Shown here piece by piece: positions 13,901-25,900 of a stretch of DNA of 64,000 nucleotides. The notes below the pieces were generated by a model. It did no database searches. It saw only the letters and a list, made by a program, of their open reading frames with translations, and was not told the DNA's origin. The stretch covers positions 19,819,176 to 19,883,175 of the forward strand of contig NC_135550.1 of assembly GCF_964340395.1 (NCBI RefSeq). The letters run 5' to 3'. This stretch comes from Glandiceps talaboti. Its lineage: Eukaryota > Hemichordata > Enteropneusta > Spengelidae. Each line of letters opens with the position of its first letter. The first letter of the stretch is position 1. A program made the position numbers and the translations under genes.

Positions 13901-16900
13901 AAATTTGCTTGGACAGAAATTTCATCTCCCAGTCTTGTTGTTTCACAGCTCAGATCATTCCATCAAACAAAGTCGTCTCCGATGAGTCTCATCTCAGATC
14001 TGCTCATCATTATCTACTACTTGTACAGAGTTCAGCACAAGATATGCAGTTTTACTGTTACTTTCTGCAATCTGTTGTATTGAAAACGTGGAAACCTTTT
14101 CCTGGACCAGAAAGATTCTTTTTGACAGATATTTTAGTGGATCAAATACACGCATGCAGATATCTGTCAAATTATTCATTGCTTTTTCATAATACATTCA
14201 TGGACCCTGGAAAACTTTTTTTTTTAAATTTGAAAAACAAAAAAATCAAAATAAAACTATAAAATCATATCCTATTGCCAAGTCTAAGAATTCAGATGGC
14301 TCGAAAGTTTTATATAAAAACTGAAAAAAGGGTGTTATTTCAAAATAAATAATACAGAAACATATCCCAGTGTCAAGTTTTAAGAATTTTGATTGTGGAA
14401 ACATTGTGAAAAAGCAATTAAACTTAGAGAACACTTGTTTTGTTTCGGTTTGTCATACTGCAGAAAAGTTTTCCGTACACTTTATGTTGAGGTAAATTTC
14501 AACAGCATTGAATCCTAGCCACAAGAATAAGAATGAAATATGAACAAATGAAGCTCACTCAGGGTGTAAAACTAGTCGAAGGTTCAAGCAGTTTTTGTAG
14601 AGTTACTACCAATAAATGAAGCACTTGACAACTACTTGACTACAGACTGATAAAACCTTCTTGTAGTCACATCTTCATCTCACATACCTCAACCAGGTAT
14701 GCATCACTGTACGATTTGATGGAAAAATTTATTCATATTTTCTAATTATAAATTAATCACTTCACTTTGTGTTGAAAAAAAAAAGTTGACTTACAATCAA
14801 TGCATAGAATGGAACCGGGCTACCCGGTATATTAAAGGAAAATAGAATTTCATGAAGAAAAATTATTCCACATGAGTTTCTAAGTACCCTGTATAAGAAA
14901 AATAGAATTTAATGAAGAAGAAAAGTTATTCCACATGTACTTGTAAGATCTAAACAAGTAATAAAAACATAATCTGAAATCACTGTTATCAGACTTCTAT
15001 CACTTCTACTTTATACCAAGTAAAAAATTGAAGAAAAAAAATCAGCAAAAAATCTTCATATTACTTTTCTTATCTTTCCAAATGTCACTTCAAGTTCACA
15101 CTAAGTCAACAAGGGAATTAAACTTTTAAAACGTCCTTTTTCTCTCCAGTAAAATATAAATAAATGACAAACAACAAACACATATCCTTAAACAGTTAAC
15201 ACACAAAGGAAAGACATCAAGGGGAAATGGAACACAAAATTTTATGGGGCTTCAGAACCTTGAGGTGTGACAATGTCAGTAACTATGCAGAATTAATGTA
15301 AATATGCAGTGATAGCGACATGTATATGTGCATTGTATCAAGCAGGGATATAAAAGAGAGGTAATCTGGGCTAACTAGGGGTGGATCAGCAGACGTGCAC
15401 AGGGGATTTACTTCAAACTTCACTTCCATCTTCTTGTACTCCGTGGGGATGAAGACAATTTACAAGGCATAGCTAGAGTAAGCTAGACACTAGCCGAGTG
15501 ATTTATAGTAAGTATTAACATCGCCACTGGACTCCTTGTCTGTCAGTCCTACACTGCTATGCCTAGCCACTTTAATGTAACTAGAAACAAAGTATAAGAG
15601 GTGTTTGCTGAGAGTGTTAAATCCCAAATAATGAGATTGCAACGGAATGGGCAGGGATTATAGGCAGGTGGACTGCTTTGATGAAATTGGTAATTAAGAA
15701 AAGCAATTCTGCATGGTAGGCGTAGATGAATTAATCAACGCTCCCATTCGCCTTGAAATGGAATCCAAGAAATTAATAGAAGTGCAATTGATTGTGACAT
15801 TTACAACGTTGGACAAATGTACCATTTCAAACTTGTAATGGAGCTGTCATTTGACATGTCTAAAACACATTTATCTCCAGAGAATTCAGTCTACCAAATA
15901 AAGTCAGTGTCTTTGACACAACATAGTCAGTTCAGTTTACCAAATAAAGTCAGTGTCTTTGACACAACATAGTCAGTTCAGTTTACCAAATAAAGTCAGT
16001 GTCTTTGACACAACATAGTCAGTTCAGTTTACCAAATAAAGTCAGTGTCTTCAACACAACAGTCAGTTGTCTACCAAATAAAGTCAACAAAACATAATCA
16101 GTTCAGTTTACCAAATAAAGTCAACAAAACATAGTCAGTTCAGTCTACCAAATAAAGTCAGTGTCTTCAACAGTCACTTCAGTCTACCAAATAAAGTCAG
16201 TGTCTTCAACATAGTCAGTTGTCTACCAAATAAAGTCAACAAAACATAGTCAGTTCAGTCTACCAAATAAAGTCAGTGTCTTCAACATAGTCAGTTGTCT
16301 ACCAAATAAAGTCAACAAAACATAGTCAATTCAGTCTACCAAATAAAGTCAGTGTCTTCAACATAGTCAGTTGTCTACCAAATAAAGTCAACAAAACATA
16401 GTCAGTTCAGTCTACCAAATAAAGTCAGTGTCTTCAACATAGTCAGTTGTCTACCAAATAAAGTCAACAAAACATAGTCAGTTCAGTTTACCAAATAAAG
16501 TCAGTGTCTTCAACAGTCAGTTCAGTCTACCAAATAAAGTCAGTGCCTTCAACATAGTCAGTTGTCTACCAAATAAAGTCAACAAAACATAGTCAGTTCA
16601 GTTTACCAAATAAAGTCAACAAAACATAGTCAGTTCAGTCAACAGAACAACACCACAGAATTGTTATACAAAACTTTAAAGAAAAAGAAAAAGAAAATGT
16701 TATCTTGTATAAAAAAGTGATATTCCAAGAATTGTCTCCACCTCAAAGAAAGAAGAAACAGAAATACAAAAAAAAATAAGTTTAGAAAATTTTGGTAGAG
16801 GTAGAATTAACGCACAACGGACTGTCCATACAAGACTCAAGAAATAAAAAATACAGTATCTCAAAAAATATTTTATTATCTTCTTTTGTTTTCTGAACTC

Positions 16901-19900
16901 CGTGCTATAAAATACAGTTTCAATTGCTATATATAATGTTTAAATGTATTATTTGTCTTAGTTTACATCTTTTTAAGGTGTTTTAGTACACAACCGTTAC
17001 AGAAAATGGCACAAGAAAGTCTGCTTAGCTAAGTGACACCTATCAGTACAGTAATGTCATCATTCAAATACCCCTACCTAGTTTTTAAATAGAACCCATC
17101 ATCCCATACTTACTGTACTACTGTAAAGGTGTTAATGCCATTTGCATTGGAAGAATTAACAACTTTCTGATCAAACCAATAATGCATGTATCTAATTGAA
17201 ATGTACATCTTAACGATTGTACGACAGTTCACCATGGAAAACACTCAAAATGCACATAGTACTACAATTCTAGCATTTGAAGAATTAACGCCTTCTGATC
17301 AAGCTTAGTACAATCTCAACAATTGTAAGACCTTGTTTGGCAAGAAACACAAAAACAAACGCAGTGAATAATACAATTTTAGGAATAACAACTTTCTGAT
17401 CAAAGTTGCTAAATAATTGGGGGGGGGAGGGGGGCTAACAACTTTGTACCATAGAAAACTAATACAAGTTGCCAAGATTTATCCATCTGACATGTACATA
17501 ACACTGTTCTATATAGTTTACCTGAAACGTTATAAAATATTTGTTCTATCAACATTACCACCATATGTATGCTGGACTCAGTTGCTACGGGATACAGCAG
17601 TTAAAAAAAACTCTGTGATTCCTCAGACTAAAACAGAAACTGTAACTATTCTCCTCCAAATGAATTTAACTGAAAAAAGTTACTAACATTCACAAAATTC
17701 ATAAAATGGGGGTTAAATTTAACATTTAACTTATTTCAATAAATGCTAATTTAGTTGTTAGATAGAGAATGGAAGCATACTAAGGATATCTTTCTAGTTC
17801 CCTTTTTTTTTTGGTTATAATTTCATATTTCAATTGTGAATAAGATGAAATGAGGCCATAATGGGTAGCCAATGTTTTGATATAATGTACTATAATTGTA
17901 TCCAGGAATACATGTGTTTCCTTTTGGGAACAGGGAAGGGGGGGGATTTGGTAAAACTTGCATAGATTCCAATACCTTGAACCAAAATATGATAGGGAAC
18001 TTGGAAACACTGGTAGGTTTTACCTGCTTGAAACTGTACATTTGTTTTATTGTATACCCATATGTTATTGCATTGTGTATCTCTTTGTTTCTTTTCTGTA
18101 TCCATGTGTATGTGAGTGTTTCATTGAATGTGTATTGAATGAGTATTGTACTATAAATGTGTAATCATGTTAGTATCATATGTAATTATATTTCATTGAA
18201 TATATCGCTATCAACATGTATGTGTTCCGTTGTGTATCTATAAGTACATATTTCATTGCATATCTCCATACATATAAGTATATTTGTTTCATTTTTTATC
18301 TGCAAATATGTTTGCATACTTATCTATAAGTATGTGTGTTTCATTGCGAGTATGTCTGTGTATGTATCTATGTGTGTTTCATTGCAAGTATGTCTAATGT
18401 ATGTATGTATGTATGTATGTATCTATGTATCTATGTATGTATCTGTGTATGTATCTATGTATGTATCTATGTATTATCTGTGTATGTATCTATGTATGTA
18501 TCTATGTGTGTTTCATTGCAAGTATGTCTGTGTATGTATCTATGTGTGTATCTATGTGTGTTTCATTGCAAGTATGTCTGTGTATGTATCTATGTGTGTG
18601 TGTTATATATGTCTGTATTTATCTGTGTGTTTCATTGCAAATATTTCTGTGTAATTTTGTATCTATGTGTGTGTTATTGCATATCTACAAGTATGTGTGT
18701 TTCAGTGCAAGTAAGTCTCAGTACATATCTACAAGTGTGTTTCAGTGATGTCTCGGTACGTATCTACAAGTACGTGTGTGTGTTTCATTGCGTTTACATG
18801 CTCCCAGTGTGAAACAGCTAAAAGCGATACAATGAATTGTTAAAAGCCATTTCTCAGTGTGAGATTGTTAGGTATGACTTTGATGTCTGTAAAGTCTAAT
18901 GTCATACATACTACTCCAAAACTACATATGTTTGTAATACAGTCAGACAACAGCACAAAACCTGCCTTGCCTAGTAATATGTAACCTGCTGTCAGTCACA
19001 GACATGAAACCACTGCGTCAAACCAAATAGTCAGGCATTTTGTAAACGCTTGACAGTGTCCAAGAGAGACGGCCGGGCCATAGAGAAGACCAAATGTAGT
19101 TAAGATGTACATGATGTTCAGTGTCATTACCACATGCATCAGTTGTTTTGGATTATTTCAATGTGACTAACAAACTCTCATTGAATCAGAATTCCTTCAG
19201 ACAGTAAATGACCTGAGGGAGACTGGGATAATCGCATGTGGATTTCTGTCTAAAATCCCCCAACACTTGTACCAATTAGATCGACACAACTGAATCACTT
19301 ACTCAATTTTGGTCAATGGATTTGATTGGGCTTTCACTTGATAGTCTTTTCACTCACAGGAATGACAATGTCCATGTCGGCCGACCCATGCTATGAGAGA
19401 GCATTTTTTCTCCGTATGAAGTCCACTCTGACCAAGAGAGGAGTACATATCAAGTCGTCAGGCTTCAAGGTAAGCACTGAATGTTTTCAGTTATCCATAT
19501 TTTTCAAAGTATATAGAATTATTAAAAACTTCCCTGTTATCAGTGGAGCCAAAACAGATTAAACTTTAGGATTTTTCTTTTGTTCTGGACCAACTTGTTT
19601 GTATAGTCTGCCAGACAATTTTTTCCCCGCCTAAATTTTAATCCAAATCCGAACTGGGCCTTTGAAGTTACTATTCTATCTTTGAACAGGGTCGTATGGT
19701 CATTACAAAATTTCAAATGCAAAGTTGACAAGTATAGGGTAATTAGACTATAAACTTTTATCTTTGCAATCTCGAACAATTTCCTTTCAATTCTAACTTT
19801 CAAGTTTTGGCCAACTGGTTTGCTAATCCCACTCATTTCCCAAGATGCTTTGTTATTCAGCTGACAACCAATCAGAAACAAGACTCACCGCAACTAGTAG

Positions 19901-22900
19901 ACCCAGTCATGCTGAACACATTATTGGAGAGAAATTTACGAGAGTGATAAAATCACAAGGCTTTGAAAAGTTGGAAAGTATTCAACAGAAACTAATCAAC
20001 CACTTGGGAAAAATTGTTTTGATAAATTGAGGGAAGAATTGTTTCATTTTTTCAAACAAAAAAACAAAACATTACGTAGATAACTACCTATTCACATCTG
20101 TTACGGTGCATTTTATTTATTTTATGTTTCTCATGAGTCAAACAACCCTAGGCTTCATGAATTTGACCAAAAAAAAAATGTTTTTAATGTAACGCCACGC
20201 CTTCTGTGGCTGATCACAAAAAACTCAACGTCACTGGTGGCAAGATGGTACAAGTGTGTATCAGTAAGATGGCAAAACCACAAGTACGTATCAGGGTGAA
20301 ATTTCAGGATCTTTATTAAATCAAATGGTTTCTTTCTGACTTTAATTGTTTTTTCTAAGTCATTCAGACTATTAAAATTATAATTATGTACTTATGAATT
20401 GCATCACCAACATCCACTCATATACACACTTTTATTCTCCATTTACGCTTTGTGTGTTTTGAAATGACCAAACCCAACGATTTTAAAGTGTTACATTGAG
20501 AAACCTGCTCACCCTTTGAACTAGTTCCATGGAAACCCTAAATACTTGTATAAAATGCAATGTCTACAATACTTCATTATACAATGCCATACATTCATAA
20601 CTTCCACTTAAAATTTGTATTTTTTCAAACAGTTGTTTAAAAAAAATCTGCATTTCAACTGTTGATGTCTTGTCAAGACAGACTATATAGTTGATTTTGG
20701 CAACTTACTCATCTTCTGGTTCAAGTTCAATACATGAATATCAAGAATGACAATAGAAATTATTACTAAGTCCTTTCAAATATGTAGATATCTTGTTTTC
20801 TTTCCAATCAGTGTTGCCTTTTAGTCACCAGTGTTCTCATTTCTATCCATTACTAAACACAACATATTGTACCCATTCTTTCTAAACTTACATCTTGATA
20901 GTTTTCTAATCCATTATCCATTATCACCTCTTTTTTTCATAAACTATAAAACTTAAAAAATGAAGATCGTGAAATTATGATTTGATCCTGTTGTTCTTTT
21001 TAATTAATCAATTTTATTTTCTTTGAACCCACTACAAATTATCATAAAAGTAATAATTACAAATTTAATTGTACAACATGCAAATCATTGTAATATTTTT
21101 GTAAACTGTACAGATGAAACTATTTTGTCCATAATTTGTAAATAAATATTTTTTTATGCATGAATATAAAAAAATTATTATCAATACATAATTTGTAATT
21201 TCATTTCTTCATTTTCTTCAAAAACTGTTCTGCATAGCCTCCCTTACTCACCCTCTTTCAATAATTCTGTCTTCATACCCTCGCAAGATTACGAGGAATG
21301 TAAAATACAAACTACTTTCACTTTCATTTGTAACTTAAAAAGCAGGCAAAAATATAAACTCAGGTATTTTCTTATCTAAACAACTTAGAAATTCAGATTA
21401 TTTTGCTTTTTTTTTTAGCATTGGTCTTTGACACAGCACATCAACTTCTAATGAAAAAAGAAAATTCAACAATTTATTTCTCCTAATTTTACTAACTTTT
21501 TCTTCATTTTGTTTTGTATTTTAGGTAGTTCAAATTACAGGTAGACTGAGACCAAGAATGATTCTAACTCATACACAACGCCAACCTGTAACTATCATAG
21601 GCTTTGTGGCTTTGGCGCATTCACTGCCATCACCCACTATTAACGAGATCCGTATGGAAGGCGATCAGTTTGTTAGCAAGACTAACTTAGACTTGAAAGT
21701 CTCATTCTGTGAACCAAGGTAAATACTCTTCACTTTTTTTTTTTTTTTACAAAATTTATACTTTTGAAAATTTGAAGTATTAGAATGACTTTTATTTGAA
21801 AGTTACAAAAAGATACAATGTATGTTTTAATTTCTCCTTCGGAACACTTTCACACCAAAATAAAATGAAAACTTTGCAATACAGTTTTTAAAGTCTGAAA
21901 AATACATGTAATTGCATGTGACGACGTGATGATGTTGCGATAACGTAACATGATTTATTTCACGTGATTTATTTTTGTCTTTAGTCACTCTGTATTCTCA
22001 ACTGTTAATGGTATTTTTACACATTTCGCAGTTTATTGACTGGACATTAATCAGCTATATGTTAAGTCAAAAGTAGTGTCTAGGTAGTATGATGACATCA
22101 CAGTATTCCTTTGTGATTTTATTAAATCCCTGATTCAAACAGTTTTGCAGTCTTTAAAGAAAATTTTGTTTTGAATCCTAGAACCAGACATACACTAGCT
22201 TGTGTAATGGTATGGATTTGGGGCAGTTAGACAATTTTTTTTAAATTAACAGCACAGAATTTTTAAAGTAAAGATGATATTGAATGTTTCTATAAGACTA
22301 TAAATAAACTGATTGATGTACAATATATATATATTTTAAACATGTTCATCATGTTCTGTTATAATTCATATGAACTGTTGCTGTCACAGGTCTTTTCTTT
22401 GGTTATATGTTACAGTGTCTTTAGAAAGTTTGTGTTGCAACAAACAACCAAACTCAATTTTTAAAATTTTATATGCATACTTTTTGGGGGCCTGAATGCG
22501 TACTTTTAAGTAGTGAAAAACCAACTTGTACAAGTACTGTAGGTTTATATTGTACATTGTGTCAACTTCTTTGTTTTAGCCAGACACAGCTTGAGTCATG
22601 ACACAAACATAAGATTCAATTTTTTTTTTCAAAACTGTAATATTTGGCGATGAAATTGTGACTATACGTATATTGGAATCAACATCATGCGTGTTTCACC
22701 TGGCAGAACACAGAACGTTACCATAACTTAAAATATCAACACTTTTTCCTTCAATATACATGTACTCATTCAGCCTATCCTGAATTTTGTTTATTTTAAC
22801 ATTACATTCTAGGAAAATTTGCTGCGCAATCAAATCTTGTTGTGATTGCTGCTCTCAACACTAAATATCATGCAAAAAAACCTATCAATTTTGAGAAATT

Positions 22901-25900
22901 TTTGAAATTTTTGGGAGGAAAATAAGAGAAGCACTTATTCACAATTGAACATTTCTTCTCACAGAGTCAAACATTTTTTGGAAGCGAATCCAAAATTTCT
23001 CGTTTATTTTCATTTTCACAAGATGTTATTTATAGATGCATAAATGAATGATAAATAGTGTCAGATGGATTAAAATTTAAAACCGTATTTAGTAAATATT
23101 GTGAATTGAAAACTAAAAGACACAGTACTGAGAATGACTACAAATACACACAATGTGTAATATCATAAGCAGTGATCAGTAAATATCAAATTTGTGCATG
23201 CAACTAGTAGCAGGTTGTACAGAACAATCAAACCTTCAAAAATGATGTGAATTATGTTGACACCAATCGCAAGGTCAGCCAAGTAGTCAAGATATACTTT
23301 ATCCCTGTGACTCTAATATACACAGTCATACTGTAAATATGAAGCCAATATTTTATGGCTTGGGGTAGGAAAGTCATGCTATCTTGTATAACATTATATT
23401 TTTAGGGCCGCCATAAAACAGTTGGAAGTGGGAAAGATGAGATAGTTAGATGATACATGATGATAGACTGACTGATTGTGACTGGTTGGTCTTGTCTAAA
23501 TTTTGTAGCTGGGAGGATTAAAGTCATAAAACATTTAGCTGTGAAACGCAACATGAAAGTTACCATTATAGAGTGTGAGAGCATGTAAAATCACCATAGG
23601 GAGACATCCAGAGACAGTCATAAAGACTACTAAATAAATGGATGATGGTGGAAAGATGACAATAAATGACACGTCTTGCTGACCTATTCCGCCATTATTT
23701 GATACTCCTAAAATAATAAAACTGTCAACTTAGCCTGCCACTACACATCAATAAATCATTCACACTAAATTACAAACTAGACTTCTTCAAAAAAGAAACT
23801 ACCATATCTGTCTTCTCATCTCCAACTCCAGGATTAGTAGATGAATATGGCCATGATCTAGACACAATGTTGAAGTGAGCCCTCTAGAGTCTAATTAGAG
23901 ACATCTGAAATGAGATCAGGTCATGGCCTCCAGTAAAATGAAGCCATTATCTTTGATGCTAATTTTTTTATCCCTTTGGAAATCTTGAATGTATAAATAA
24001 GGCTTTTTTTTTTGCAAATTATTGTTGAGATTATTCAACAGAATATTTAAATGTTTGGCATCAAGTGAATTGTAACAGTGTACTTTAGCAAACCACCCCC
24101 AATATTGACATTAGCTGTAGTATAGCAATATTTGTACAAAAAAGGATTTAGAATTCATATCTAACTGAATATCTTAGATAGCAACATTAAAGTGGCCATA
24201 TGGATGAGGATTATGTATTTAAATTTGGATTTTTAATTTTTAAAACAATTTTATCATGGCTTTCTACTTGAAAAATCAATGTGAAACAACATATACCAAG
24301 TCCTTGTTTGTAACTCAATAAATTGCAAAAAAGTAATATGTATGTAAAATGTTTATTATTGTACGTACAATAATTTTTTTTTTTTTACCAGATTTTTAGC
24401 TTTTTGCAAGTTATTGTATGACAAACACAGACTTGGTCTATGTAGTTTCACATTGATTTTTCAAGTAGGAAGCTATGATAAAATTGTTTTATAAATTAAA
24501 AATCCAAAATAAATTCCCAAATCCATATGGCTACTTGAAATCAAACACATATTTTTGAAAACTTTAATTTTGTAAATGGTTTATTGAAATTGTGGTACAC
24601 ACAAAATAGAATAATATTCCACTTTGTAAAACATTTCTGTACTTATTACTACCAAACTAGAGAGACTATAGAGTTCCAATTAGGCAACTTCGCACACATT
24701 TTTTGTTACAAATGACACTAACGAAATGCAGACACTGATACAGCACACACACTCATAAAATGCTATAGTCTATCTAATACTGTGAACACAAATAAATTGT
24801 GGTGTTGATTTGCGTTCACAGTGAGATAAATAAAATGTATTATTTTATATCCTTGCATGCTATTAGTGTCTGTATTTTGATTTCAGTAATTCGTAACAAA
24901 AAACGTTGTGAGACGTACAGAAAACTTCATGCCACCTAATTGTAACTCTATAATCTCTCTAATTTGGTAGTAAAAACCTGTCCCTCTAAATGTTCAAAAT
25001 AACCAGTGTTTTCACTACATTATATCAACTGATGGCTACAAGCAAGGATACTTGGCACATTGTGGTAGATACTTATGTCAAAACCACCCAAGATTAAAAA
25101 AGAAAGAAAAATCAAGTCAAAACATTTTGTAAATATTATGACTACTATGGGTATAGTTTTCTATCCAGATTTTCATCTTATACTCTCCTAGCGACATGTA
25201 TAAATCATAACTATAGAGGGCAGTATAGTGAAAAGGACACTTCTCCTGCATGTGTACAGAATGTGCCAGGTTCAAGCCATATACACATCTATCAGCCAAC
25301 CTTCTATTTATTTCCCTGGTTCAATCATTTGATTAGTTTATTAATGATAATGACAAAAGGTTTCCTTTAGTGTGTTCTTTTGCTGTTTAATACATGTACA
25401 ATGTTTGCATATAATCATATACTTCATAGTGATATGATTGCTATAGTAAACTAATACAGAGTCATCCATTATTACATTTGTAAACTAGACTGCAAGATAC
25501 ATTGTATCACTCCACCTCAGCCCCCAAAAAGGCTTGACTGATGTGTGAGGGCGCCCCAACATGGCATGCATACCTTACAGACTATTATTAAATCACCTTG
25601 AGTGATCATAACATAACATGCAGAGAAATTATTACTGTAATAACGAAATGTTTTTTGTTGTTGTTATTTTGTGCTCACAGGATAAACCAATACATGGATT
25701 TAACATCAAGTGACGTACTAGGCAAGAGTTTTTACGATTTCCTACATGCAGAAGATGTAGCAGCAATGAGATCGAGTCACTTTGACTGTGAGTATAATAA
25801 TATCGATACATTGATATTAAATCTATTAAATCTATAGTGCTGATAAATAGTAGATCATTGTAAAAGTTAGAAAGCTCTTAGATGTGTCTTGATGTCTTCT

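Larger units (their letters stand above)
6276..19359 (+). other. NPAS3-like intron, 13.1 kb
   Basis: The largest intron in the window. It contains a GTGAT/GTGGT minisatellite just after the donor, a 150-bp direct duplication at 7761-8044, GTAT/GGAT and (TA)n microsatellites, a 19-unit AATAAA-bearing minisatellite at 15885-16645, degenerate ~120-bp units around 17140-17410, and a GTAT-rich array at 18030-18790. Three repeat-poor blocks and a fourth just before the next exon are entered separately. No extra coding exon was recognised. Confidence 0.8.
21719..25680 (+). other. NPAS3-like intron, 4 kb
   Basis: Contains a long foldback element at 24190-24536, a repeat-poor block at 23540-23975, and AT-rich filler. 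A segment at about 22900-23010 shares CAGAGTCAAA and TTTTTTGGAAG words with 11480-11540, so it is probably a dispersed repeat. Confidence 0.8.

Noticed and set aside
13898-14262. 61- and 117-codon plus-strand frames
   Set aside because: No recognisable protein, no matching splice phases with the host gene, and AT-rich ends. Better explained as non-coding intron.
18256-18812. Overlapping Cys/Val/Tyr-rich frames up to 158 codons
   Set aside because: Three plus frames are open at once because of the GTAT repeat.
25219-25285. tRNA-like sequence: TAGTGAAAAGG (A-box fit) and GGTTCAAGCC (B-box fit) 43 bp apart
   Set aside because: The acceptor stem does not pair, the T-loop is too long and the anticodon arm is irregular. 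At most a decayed tRNA-derived SINE head.
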